A stretch of DNA of 15,296 nt, from positions 1 to 15,296 of the forward strand of contig CAMBPW010000016.1 of assembly GCA_945869755.1 (NCBI GenBank), read 5' to 3'. Under the pieces are notes generated by a model, which saw nothing but the letters and a program-made list of their open reading frames with translations, did no database searches and had not been told where the DNA came from. Numbering within the stretch: the stretch's first letter is position 1; each line of letters begins with the position of its first letter. This document shows, one piece after another, positions 8,671 to 15,105 of this stretch. The stretch is from an uncultured Gemella sp. GTDB lineage: Bacteria; Bacillota; Bacilli; Staphylococcales; Gemellaceae. The translations under genes were made by a program, and so were the position numbers.

Positions 8671-8699
8671 TTGCAATTATTGTTAGAAAATTATATAAT
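8671..8699 (+). promoter_or_regulatory. Sigma-A promoter for the XRE regulator
   Basis: TTGCAA (8671-8676) and TATAAT (8694-8699) are spaced by 17 bp. The -10 lies within the perfect palindrome ATTATATAAT (8690-8699), and an AGGA/TCCT dyad (8661-8670) sits just before the -35. Either could be an autoregulatory operator, although AT-only palindromes are common in such DNA. Confidence 0.75.
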
Positions 8700-8723
8700 A
8701 ATCGTATAGGGAGGTAGATTAAA

Positions 8724-9074
8724 ATGAAAAAAAATCTAGTATTATCAAAAAATTTAAAAAAATTTAGAAAAGACTATGGATATTCTATGCTTTATTTATC
8801 TCAAAAGCTAGGGTTATCATCACACGGAGTTTATGCAAATTGGGAGTATGGAAGAAATGAACCTAATATAAAAATGTTAATTTCTATTGCTAATTTATAT
8901 AAGGTTTCAATAGATGAATTGGTTGGTTATGATAAAATAATTAATAATAATGTAAATAACGAAGAGTATAACAAAGAATTGTTATCTGTAATTTCATTTT
9001 TAAATGCAGATGATTTAGATTTAATAATGAAAATTGCACGAAGAATCAAAGGTTATAGACTATCTATAAAATAA
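8724..9074 (+). CDS. XRE-family (Cro/CI-type) transcriptional regulator
   Basis: This 116-residue protein carries an N-terminal helix-turn-helix domain at about 8-69. The core YLSQKLGLSSHGVYANWEYGRNEPNIKMLISIANLYKVSIDELVGYD is a textbook HTH_3 pattern (xxLSQKLG...V..WE.GR..P....L..IA..Y.VS.DEL.G). After an Asn-rich linker (about 72-82), a short C-terminal region (ELLSVISFLNADDLDLIMKIARRIKGYR) looks helical and may mediate dimerisation. No ligand, protease or metal-binding domain is seen. The ATG lies 9 nt behind a strong GGGAGG, under its own promoter. It sits immediately upstream of the comG operon, which makes control of comG or of itself plausible, but that is inference from position only. 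The specific orthologue is not recognised. Confidence 0.88.
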   Translation: MKKNLVLSKNLKKFRKDYGYSMLYLSQKLGLSSHGVYANWEYGRNEPNIKMLISIANLYKVSIDELVGYDKIINNNVNNEEYNKELLSVISFLNADDLDLIMKIARRIKGYRLSIK

Positions 9075-9090
9075 TTTAATAAATTATTTT
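9068..9090. repeat. Perfect AT-only inverted repeat over the regulator stop codon
   Basis: Ten-base arms AAAATAATTT (9068-9077) and AAATTATTTT (9081-9090) flank AAT. The dyad covers the TAA stop of the XRE gene (9072-9074) and abuts the candidate comG -35 (9090-9095). It could be an operator, a weak terminator or chance in AT-rich DNA. Confidence 0.55.
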
Positions 9091-9117
9091 TGCTTAGTTA
9101 GTATGTATTTATATTAT
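9090..9117 (+). promoter_or_regulatory. Candidate comG promoter
   Basis: TTGCTT (9090-9095) and TATTAT (9112-9117) are spaced by 16 bp. Each matches the sigma-A consensus only in part. If used, transcription would start near 9124, exactly at the base of the following hairpin. No streptococcal cin-box (TACGAATA) was seen. It is the only promoter-like pair noticed between the XRE gene and comGA. Confidence 0.3.
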
Positions 9118-9123
9118 TATTTC

Positions 9124-9154
9124 AAAAGAGGACTAGGCATTAGTCCTCTTTTTT
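9124..9154 (+). terminator. Strong terminator-like hairpin directly upstream of comGA
   Basis: AAAAGAGGACTA (9124-9135) pairs perfectly with TAGTCCTCTTTT (9141-9152) around GGCAT, and the T run continues to 9154. It is a canonical intrinsic terminator for the XRE gene. The comGA ribosome binding site starts 4 nt later, so comG transcription must read through it or start at it. Confidence 0.88.
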
Positions 9155-9172
9155 GTTAGGTGGGTGATGAAT

Positions 9173-10162
9173 TTGACTTTAGAAGTTAAAGAATTAATGA
9201 ATGTTATTTTGAAAAAAGGTATTGAATTAAATGCTAGTGACATACATATATATCCTAAGTTATCTGGAGAAGCAATAATAAAATTTAGAGTGTTAGGAAA
9301 CTTAATAGAAAATAAAGAATTTAACAATAATGAAGTAGAATCTATTATTTCACTATTAAAATTTAATGCTAATATTGATATTTCATTAAATAAAACACCA
9401 CAAAGTGGGCGATTTGAATATATTTTAAATGAAAAAAAATATTATTTAAGAGTTTCAACATTACCATTAAACGAAATTTTTGAAGGATGCGTTGTAAGAA
9501 TATTTACTGATGAAATTGATGATGTTCAATATAGCATATTTGAAGATGATATAAAAAAAATAAAATCATTAATAAAACTAGCTAACGGAATAATAATTTT
9601 TTCTGGGCCTACTGGTAGTGGAAAATCTACTTCGATGTATAAGTTAGCTATAGATATAGCAAAAGAAAACAAACAAGTTATTTCTATAGAAGACCCTGTA
9701 GAAAAAAATATTGATTCGATAGTTCAAATGCAAGTAAATAAAAAAGCAGGTATTAATTATGATAATGCATTAAAATCAATATTACGATGTGATCCTGATG
9801 TAATAATGGTAGGAGAAATTAGAGATTCACTAACAGCTCAATATTTAATAACATCAGCATATTCTGGTCATTTAGTTTTAACTACAATACATGCTGAAGA
9901 TTCAATAGGAGTTATTAATAGACTAAAAGATTTAGGTGTTTGTATAGAAGATTTAAAGCAGACATTAGTATGTATAATATCTCAACGACTTGTTAAAACA
10001 GTTAATGGAAGAGAATTAATAACAGAAATTTTAGATAAAAATTCTATTAATAATTATATTAATAATTTGAATACAGATTATAAACCTTTAAAGGAAAAAT
10101 TTGAAGATATATTTAATAGGGGACTTATAACTAATGATGAGAAAGAGAAATGGGGATATTAA
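9173..10162 (+). CDS. comGA: Competence pilus assembly ATPase ComGA
   Basis: ComGA is the cytoplasmic GspE/PilB-type secretion ATPase that powers assembly of the DNA-uptake pilus. Counting from TTG at 9173 (329 residues), ASDIHIYP lies near 21-28, Walker A GPTGSGKS at 145-152, the Asp box ISIEDPVE at 170-177, Walker B VIMVGEIRD at 210-218 and the His box TIHAED at 238-243. All are intact. Upstream in-frame GTG (9164) and ATG (9167) exist, but they lie inside the ribosome binding site AGGTGGGTGAT (9158-9168). TTG at 9173 is the correctly spaced start and leaves a protein of normal length. The end overlaps comGB by 29 nt. It is the first gene of the comG operon. Confidence 0.93.
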   Translation: MTLEVKELMNVILKKGIELNASDIHIYPKLSGEAIIKFRVLGNLIENKEFNNNEVESIISLLKFNANIDISLNKTPQSGRFEYILNEKKYYLRVSTLPLNEIFEGCVVRIFTDEIDDVQYSIFEDDIKKIKSLIKLANGIIIFSGPTGSGKSTSMYKLAIDIAKENKQVISIEDPVEKNIDSIVQMQVNKKAGINYDNALKSILRCDPDVIMVGEIRDSLTAQYLITSAYSGHLVLTTIHAEDSIGVINRLKDLGVCIEDLKQTLVCIISQRLVKTVNGRELITEILDKNSINNYINNLNTDYKPLKEKFEDIFNRGLITNDEKEKWGY

Positions 10163-11183
10163 AAAATTACTTTCAAAAAACGATAGAATACATTTTATAA
10201 AGAGATTGTATGAATTAATTAATCATGGATATATGTTAGAAGATTCTTTAGAATTAGTTATGATTCAGTTTAATATTAGTGAAGATATTATAAAGTATTT
10301 TAAAGAAGAAATGTATAAAGGTAAGAGATTGTCATATGTTTTAAAACTTTTAGGATATTCAGAAGTTATTATAAGTAAAATTAAATTTGCAGAACAATAT
10401 GGTAGAGTAGAAACTATGCTTTTAGAAGTAGAAAACTATCTTAGTATAAAAAAGAATCAATATGAGAAAATTATAACTACAATACGTTATCCAGCAATTT
10501 TAATAACTACATTGATAGCTTTAATAGTAATATTTAATATATTAATTATTCCACAATTTGAGAATATTTATAGTACTGCTAATCTTACAATAAGTAATGA
10601 AGTATCTATTTTAATTGAAATATTATATTATTTACCTAAGTTTTTAATATTTTTAATACTATTAATATTTTTATACACATTATATGTTATTTATTTATAT
10701 AAAAAGAAAGAAGTTTTATTTTTGAAAATTGCTACAAAGCTACCTATATTTAGAAAATATTTTAAGTATTATTTTTCTTATCAATATTCGCAAGAGTTGA
10801 GTTTATTTCTTAATAGTGGATTTTCCATTAAATTAGCATTAGAAGAAATATACAGTAGAAATTATAATAAATATTTTTCAATATTTTCAAAAAAAATTGC
10901 TAGCAGTTTAGAATTAGGAAATTCATTAGAAAATTCAATATTACAAATAAAAAATTTTGATGAATCTATAGAAAAATTTATATTACATGGCAGAAAGAAT
11001 AGTATGCTTTCTAAAGAATTAAAATTGTATAGTGATATTATGTTAGATACATTACTAAAATCAATAGATAAAAATTTAAAAAAATTTCAACCTATATTAT
11101 TTTTATTACTTGCATTAATAATAATAGGTTTGTATCTGGTAATTTTATTGCCAATATTTAATATGACAAATGCAATACAATAA
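10134..11183 (+). CDS. comGB: Competence pilus inner-membrane platform protein ComGB
   Basis: ComGB is the GspF/PilC-like polytopic membrane protein that couples the ComGA ATPase to pilin assembly. The 349 residues show two T2SF-like cytoplasmic helical regions (about 15-115 and 205-315), each followed by hydrophobic segments. Membrane helices lie near 121-140, 168-190 and 321-345, the usual three-helix arrangement. The first T2SF half carries GYMLEDSLELV and KFAEQYGRVETML, close to the G..L..AL and E..G.L family patterns. The start overlaps comGA by 29 nt; AGGGGA (10118-10123) lies 10 nt before the first of two tandem ATGs. The stop lies 12 nt before comGC. Confidence 0.9.
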   Translation: MMRKRNGDIKKLLSKNDRIHFIKRLYELINHGYMLEDSLELVMIQFNISEDIIKYFKEEMYKGKRLSYVLKLLGYSEVIISKIKFAEQYGRVETMLLEVENYLSIKKNQYEKIITTIRYPAILITTLIALIVIFNILIIPQFENIYSTANLTISNEVSILIEILYYLPKFLIFLILLIFLYTLYVIYLYKKKEVLFLKIATKLPIFRKYFKYYFSYQYSQELSLFLNSGFSIKLALEEIYSRNYNKYFSIFSKKIASSLELGNSLENSILQIKNFDESIEKFILHGRKNSMLSKELKLYSDIMLDTLLKSIDKNLKKFQPILFLLLALIIIGLYLVILLPIFNMTNAIQ

Positions 11184-11195
11184 GGAGGTAAAAAT

Positions 11196-11537
11196 ATGAA
11201 AACATTATTGAAACTTAAAAGGAAACTATCTAATAACAACGGGTTTACTCTTATAGAAATGTTGATTGTAATATTTATTATAGCAATTTTGTTGATTTTA
11301 ATAGTTCCAAATATTACTAAAAATCTTGATACAGCAAAAAATAAGAGTTCAGAAGCATATGTAAAAACTGTGCAAAGTCAAGTTACAGCTTATGAAATAA
11401 ACGAAAAAGACTCTAATGTTACTTTTGAAAAACTTGTAGAAAAAGGATATTTAGAAGGTCCAGTTGATAAAGCATCAAAAGCTCCTAATGGGAAAACGAT
11501 AGTAATAACTAATGGAAAAGCAGAGCTTCAAGAATAA
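11196..11537 (+). CDS. comGC: Major competence pilin ComGC
   Basis: ComGC is the main structural subunit of the competence pilus. It has 113 residues with a basic leader, then the class III prepilin site NNNG|FTLIEM. ComC-type prepilin peptidase should cut after Gly16, leaving Phe1 and Glu5 (Glu21 of the precursor). The hydrophobic helix LIVIFIIAILLILIVPNI follows, with the family-typical proline. The C-terminal region (VTAYEINE...LVEKGYLEGP) matches ComGC. It has its own strong ribosome binding site, AAGGAGG, 7 nt before ATG, and a 12 nt gap after comGB; no other gene in this operon has both. This suggests higher translation, as expected for the major pilin. Its 3' end overlaps comGD. Confidence 0.95.
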   Translation: MKTLLKLKRKLSNNNGFTLIEMLIVIFIIAILLILIVPNITKNLDTAKNKSSEAYVKTVQSQVTAYEINEKDSNVTFEKLVEKGYLEGPVDKASKAPNGKTIVITNGKAELQE

Positions 11538-11952
11538 TTCTGGATTTAGTCTTTTAGAAGTAACGATAGTTCTTTTTGTGATAGTTATTATTTTATCTAT
11601 TTTTTCTTTTAATCCTATAAATTCTTATAGTAAGTATAAAGAAAGAATTGCAGTAAATGAAATAGTTTCTGATATTTATATGATACAAACAAAAAGTTTA
11701 AACGATAATAGATCTAATTTTATACAATTTTATGAAAAAGAAAATAAATACAGATTATTTTATGACGACAAAGAAGTAATAAAATCAGTTGGCTCAAATG
11801 GAATTACAGGAACAGGAACAAGGAGTTTAACATTTAGATATAAAGAAGGTAATGTTAATATTGCTAATACAATTTTAGTTATGTTTGAACATAGTAAATA
11901 TGAAATAATTATTCACTTAGAAACGGGGTATGTAACATTAAATGAAAAATAA
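11512..11952 (+). CDS. comGD: Competence minor pseudopilin ComGD
   Basis: This 146-residue pseudopilin has leader MEKQSFKNNSG and cleavage site G11|FSLLEV, with Glu at mature position 5, followed by the hydrophobic helix TIVLFVIVIILSIFSF. The rest is a soluble domain of mixed strands, the usual ComGD size and shape. Minor pseudopilins are thought to prime or tip the pilus. The start overlaps comGC by 26 nt in another frame and has no convincing ribosome binding site, so it is probably translated by coupling. It overlaps comGE by 11 nt. Assignment as ComGD rests on order and length; pseudopilin sequences diverge quickly. Confidence 0.85.
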   Translation: MEKQSFKNNSGFSLLEVTIVLFVIVIILSIFSFNPINSYSKYKERIAVNEIVSDIYMIQTKSLNDNRSNFIQFYEKENKYRLFYDDKEVIKSVGSNGITGTGTRSLTFRYKEGNVNIANTILVMFEHSKYEIIIHLETGYVTLNEK

Positions 11953-12223
11953 TAAGGGATTTACTGTAATAGAAACATTAATATCACTATTAATTTGTGC
12001 AATAATATTATCATTTTTAATACCTAATTTAGTTAGAGAATATTATTATATTACTGATATGGAAAATCAAATAGAAATGAAAGAAGTGCTATATGAAGAA
12101 ATATTAAATAATTCCAGTGATAGTACATATTTTATTAGAGATAATTATGAAGTTAAAATAACAGAATCTTATGCATATATTAAAAATATAAATACAGGTG
12201 ATTATATTGAATATAAAAAATAA
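11942..12223 (+). CDS. comGE: Competence minor pseudopilin ComGE
   Basis: This 93-residue pseudopilin has the very short leader MKNNKG and the cleavage site G6|FTVIET, keeping Glu5 of the mature form, then a hydrophobic helix (LISLLICAIILSFLIPNLV). A small soluble domain of about 60 residues follows. Size and position fit ComGE, which is short in Gram-positive comG operons. The ATG overlaps the end of comGD by 11 nt; GGGG at 11925-11928 is a weak, slightly distant ribosome binding site. The 3' end encodes the comGF ribosome binding site and overlaps comGF by 17 nt. The name is by order, so the letter is less certain than the family. Confidence 0.8.
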   Translation: MKNNKGFTVIETLISLLICAIILSFLIPNLVREYYYITDMENQIEMKEVLYEEILNNSSDSTYFIRDNYEVKITESYAYIKNINTGDYIEYKK

Positions 12224-12725
12224 CAAAGGTTTTACTCTTGTAGAAGTCATAATATCATTATTTTTTTTATCAATTACAGTATTATTGCTATCTTTAATAT
12301 TACAAATAACTTCTAATATATCAAAAAAATTTCTTGATTTTACAAACTATGAATATGCAATGATGCATAAAAAAACTACTGAGTTATATGTAAATTCAAA
12401 CAAAGTTTATATTAAGAATAATAAAATATATATGGAAAATGATGAAACAGACACAGATCATATTATAGTGTTTAAAGAAAATAAAATTTTTAAACAAACT
12501 AGAAATAAAGGAGAAGATAGTGCTAAAGGATTTTCTTTGTTGCTTGAAAATATAAAAAAATATGAGTTGTATATAGATAAAGAATTAGAAAAAGAAATAA
12601 TAGTAATAAAAATTTTAGATAGAAATAATAAAACTAGAATAATGAAACTAAAATCAAAAAATAAAAATAGTAAAATTTCTGAAAGTAGTGATTCTAATGT
12701 TGAAGAAAATAGTAAAAAAACTTAA
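12207..12725 (+). CDS. comGF: Competence pseudopilin ComGF, with canonical prepilin site
   Basis: Starting from TTG at 12207 this gives 172 residues with leader MNIKNNKG and the site G8|FTLVEV, Glu at mature position 5, followed by the helix IISLFFLSITVLLLSLILQI. The soluble part has ComGF-like length and ends in a long Lys/Asn/Ser-rich tail. The in-frame GTG at 12198 belongs to the ribosome binding site AGGTGAT (12196-12202), whose spacing favours TTG at 12207. The same geometry is seen at comGA. The gene overlaps comGE by 17 nt and comGG by 29 nt. B. subtilis ComGF, as I recall it, lacks such a site; the form here is closer to streptococcal versions. Confidence 0.78.
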   Translation: MNIKNNKGFTLVEVIISLFFLSITVLLLSLILQITSNISKKFLDFTNYEYAMMHKKTTELYVNSNKVYIKNNKIYMENDETDTDHIIVFKENKIFKQTRNKGEDSAKGFSLLLENIKKYELYIDKELEKEIIVIKILDRNNKTRIMKLKSKNKNSKISESSDSNVEENSKKT

Positions 12726-12888
12726 AATAAAAAAAGGAAATGCAGTTGTAATTTCATTAATAGTTTTGAGTTTAGTATTAATAATTTTAGGTAGTATAGC
12801 AAATATATATTTAAATAAATTGAATAGTGTAAGAAATATTAATAAATATTATGATATGAAAATAAATGAAGAATTGAATAAAAGATAA
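12697..12888 (+). CDS. comGG: Short ComGG-like protein, last gene of the comG operon
   Basis: This 63-residue protein (from ATG 12697) has a basic start, MLKKIVKKLKIKKGNA, one hydrophobic helix (VVISLIVLSLVLIILGSIANIYLNKL), and a short charged tail. It resembles the start of streptococcal ComGG, which has K(A)G followed by a hydrophobic helix ending in FYLN; here the helix ends in IYLN. Unlike ComGC to ComGF it lacks the Phe1/Glu5 prepilin motif. At 63 residues it is about half the usual ComGG length, so it may be a truncated or minimal form. GTG at 12688 is an alternative start but lies in the presumed ribosome binding site AGTGAT (12687-12692). It overlaps comGF by 29 nt. Function is inferred from position and this faint similarity. 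Confidence 0.6.
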   Translation: MLKKIVKKLKIKKGNAVVISLIVLSLVLIILGSIANIYLNKLNSVRNINKYYDMKINEELNKR

Positions 12889-12894
12889 TATATG

Positions 12895-12923
12895 AAAAAG
12901 TCAATAATTATTATTGACTTTTT
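12895..12923 (+). terminator. Intrinsic terminator of the comG operon
   Basis: AAAAAGTCAATAA (12895-12907) pairs perfectly with TTATTGACTTTTT (12911-12923) around TTA. The 13-bp stem carries its T run in the 3' arm and starts 6 nt after the last comG stop codon. The symmetry could also stop transcription from the opposite strand. Confidence 0.8.
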
Positions 12924-12948
12924 ATTATTAGTAATATTGTTTGTTTAC

Positions 12949-12977
12949 TTGTATTTTTTAGAAAAAAAATGTATAAT
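12949..12977 (+). promoter_or_regulatory. Sigma-A promoter for the asp23-fakA operon
   Basis: TTGTAT (12949-12954) and a perfect TATAAT (12972-12977) are separated by 17 bp, between the comG terminator and the ATG at 13022. Transcription should begin near 12984 and give a leader of about 38 nt. Confidence 0.75.
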
Positions 12978-13021
12978 AATCACTATACCAATTTATCTAT
13001 AACTACATAGGAGGAATTGTT

Positions 13022-13384
13022 ATGGCAATAGAAATGAAAAATAATTATGGAACAATTGTAGTGAGTAATGATGTAATTGCGTCAGTTGCAGGAGGATCTG
13101 CAGTTAGTTGCTACGGTATAGTAGGAATGGCTAGCAAAAATCAAGTTAAAGATGGAATTACTGAAATTTTAAGAAAAGAAAATTATTCTAAAGGTATTGT
13201 TGTAAATAGAGATAATGAAAAGTTGAGTATAGATATGTACATTATAGTTATGTATGGAACGAAAATTTCTGTAATAGCAAACAATGTTCAATCAGCAGTG
13301 AAATATCAAATCGAAAAAACTCTTGGTATAAAAGTTGATTATATCAATATACATATACAAGATATAAAAGTAGTTAGCAAGTAG
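13022..13384 (+). CDS. Asp23/Gls24 family envelope stress protein (YloU-like)
   Basis: This 120-residue protein of the Asp23/Gls24 family has the usual short alpha/beta layout. The N-terminal GTIVVSNDVIASVAGGSAVSCYGIVGMAS (10-38) is the family signature (G.I.I...V...IA..A....YGVVGM). The middle strand LSIDMYIIVMYGTKI and the tail VDYINIHIQDIKVV complete it. No membrane segment is present. Staphylococcal Asp23 sits at the membrane and links to cell envelope stress; the role of the YloU branch is not settled. It lies 11 nt upstream of fakA, exactly as yloU precedes yloV in B. subtilis. The ribosome binding site is AGGAGG, 7 nt before ATG, and it has its own promoter. Confidence 0.9.
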   Translation: MAIEMKNNYGTIVVSNDVIASVAGGSAVSCYGIVGMASKNQVKDGITEILRKENYSKGIVVNRDNEKLSIDMYIIVMYGTKISVIANNVQSAVKYQIEKTLGIKVDYINIHIQDIKVVSK

Positions 13385-13395
13385 GAGGTATAATT

Positions 13396-15048
13396 GTGGA
13401 GAAAATTAATGGTATAATTTTTGCTAAAATGATTGATTTAGGAGCAAGAAATTTAGCAAAAAATGCTGAAAAAATAAATTCACTTAATGTTTTTCCGGTT
13501 CCTGATGGAGATACTGGAACAAATATGAATTTATCAATGTCATCTGGAGCAACAGAAACTAGAAATAATGTAGTATCTAACATAGGTATATTAGGAAAAT
13601 CTTTTTCTAGAGGATTACTAATGGGAGCTAGAGGTAATTCTGGAGTTATATTATCTCAATTATTTAGAGGATTATCTCAATATATTGAAACAAAAGAAGA
13701 AATAACAGCTAGAGAATTTGCATTAGCTGTACAAAATGGTGTTAATATTGCATATAAAGCTGTAATGAAACCAGTAGAAGGAACAATTTTGACTGTTGCT
13801 AGAGAGTCTGCAGAAGCGGGAGTTAAAGCAAGTGAAAAAACAAGTTCCATTATAGAAGTAATGGAAAATATACTAGAAGAAGCTAAAAATTCTTTACAAA
13901 GAACACCAGATTTATTACCTATATTAAAAGAAGTAGGAGTAGTAGATTCAGGGGGGCAAGGACTTGTTTGTGTTTATCAAGGTTTTTTAGCAGCATTAAA
14001 AGGAGAAGAAATAGAGGGACTTAGTGAAGTAGAAACAGATATATTAAATATGACTTTTGAAGATGATCATGGAAGCATGGATTTCATGTCTCCAGAAGAC
14101 ATAGTATATGGTTTCTGTACAGAGTTTACAGTAAGACTTGATAAAAATAAAAAAGAATTTAATGAAGAACAATTTAGAGAAGATTTGAGCAAATTTGGAG
14201 ATTCTTTACTTGTAATAGCTGATAATGAATATGCTAAAACACACGTTCATACTGAACGTCCTGGAGATGTATTTAATTATGGACAGCAGTATGGAGAATT
14301 AATAAAAATAAAATCTGAAAATATGAGAGAACAACATAGAGAAGTTCTAAGAAAAGAAGAGAATAAAAAATCAGTAGAAATAAAAGAAAAAACAAAATTT
14401 GCTAATATTTCTGTATCTATGGGAGCAGGACTTAGTAATTTGTTTAAATCTCTTGGTGTAGATTTTGTAGTAGAAGGTGGTCAAACTATGAATCCTTCTA
14501 CCGAAGATATGGTGAAAGCAATTAAAGAAGTAAATGCAGATAATATTTATATATTACCAAATAACAAAAATATTCAATTAGCAGCAAAACAAGCTGCAGA
14601 TCTAGTAGAAGAAAATGTTTATGTTATAGAAAGTAGAACAGCACCACAAGGAATAGCTGCTCTTATGGTATTTAATCCTGATGCAACACCAGAAGAAAAT
14701 TATAACAATATGCAAAGCACTTTAAATACAGTAAAGACATTAGAAGTAACTTATGCAGTTCGTGATACTAATATTCAAGGTGTAGAAATAAAAGAATCTC
14801 AATATATGGGAATATTGGATGGGAAAATAATTTGTGCAAATGAAGATATAAAATTATCTATAGAACAATTATTAGTAGAATCAATTGAAGAAGACTCAGA
14901 AATTATTACATTATATTTAGGTGAAGATAGTACAGAAGATACCACTAATTTCATTGAAAATTTAATTGAAGATAAATTTTCTGATGTTGAAGTCGAGATT
15001 GTTGAATCTGGCCAGCCAGTATATCCATATATAATAGGGATAGAGTAA
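13396..15048 (+). CDS. fakA: Fatty acid kinase ATP-binding subunit FakA (YloV, DhaL-like)
   Basis: FakA is the kinase subunit that phosphorylates fatty acids held by FakB (DegV-family) proteins, so exogenous fatty acids can enter phospholipid synthesis. The N-terminal DhaL/DAK2 domain (about 1-200) has the metal/ATP motif FPVPDGDTGTN (33-43, Asp37 and Asp39), GARGNSGVILSQ (78-89) and VVDSGGQG (182-189). The middle domain has GFCTEF with Cys241 and KTHVHT with His283 and His285, residues that could form the metal site reported for this domain. The C-terminal part includes ILPNNKNIQLAAKQAA. Length (550) is normal. It starts at GTG, 7 nt behind GGAGG. No FakB gene is in the window; fakB is commonly elsewhere. 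Confidence 0.93.
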   Translation: MEKINGIIFAKMIDLGARNLAKNAEKINSLNVFPVPDGDTGTNMNLSMSSGATETRNNVVSNIGILGKSFSRGLLMGARGNSGVILSQLFRGLSQYIETKEEITAREFALAVQNGVNIAYKAVMKPVEGTILTVARESAEAGVKASEKTSSIIEVMENILEEAKNSLQRTPDLLPILKEVGVVDSGGQGLVCVYQGFLAALKGEEIEGLSEVETDILNMTFEDDHGSMDFMSPEDIVYGFCTEFTVRLDKNKKEFNEEQFREDLSKFGDSLLVIADNEYAKTHVHTERPGDVFNYGQQYGELIKIKSENMREQHREVLRKEENKKSVEIKEKTKFANISVSMGAGLSNLFKSLGVDFVVEGGQTMNPSTEDMVKAIKEVNADNIYILPNNKNIQLAAKQAADLVEENVYVIESRTAPQGIAALMVFNPDATPEENYNNMQSTLNTVKTLEVTYAVRDTNIQGVEIKESQYMGILDGKIICANEDIKLSIEQLLVESIEEDSEIITLYLGEDSTEDTTNFIENLIEDKFSDVEVEIVESGQPVYPYIIGIE

Positions 15049-15055
15049 TATTTTT

Positions 15056-15090
15056 AATTAATAGTGATAAATTATTTATCACTATTAATT
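15056..15090. terminator. Perfect 16-bp dyad between fakA and the cvpA-like gene
   Basis: AATTAATAGTGATAAA (15056-15071) pairs perfectly with its complement at 15075-15090 around TTA. Only four T residues follow, so it is a weak intrinsic terminator at best. It could instead be an operator or an RNA-stability hairpin. The cvpA ribosome binding site begins 2 nt downstream. Confidence 0.6.
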
Positions 15091-15105
15091 TTAGAAAGGT
15101 TAATT

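Noticed and set aside
9075..9172. Streptococcal-type competence box (cin-box) or ComK box upstream of comGA
   Set aside because: No TACGAATA was seen. The A/T runs resemble half of a ComK site, but that pattern is uninformative in such AT-rich sequence.
9133..9327. 64-codon open frame on the - strand over the comGA start
   Set aside because: It is antisense to ComGA and its upstream terminator hairpin, with no supporting start signals.
13374..13583. 69-codon open frame on the - strand over the asp23-fakA junction
   Set aside because: It is antisense to the conserved DhaL motif region of FakA; a shadow frame.
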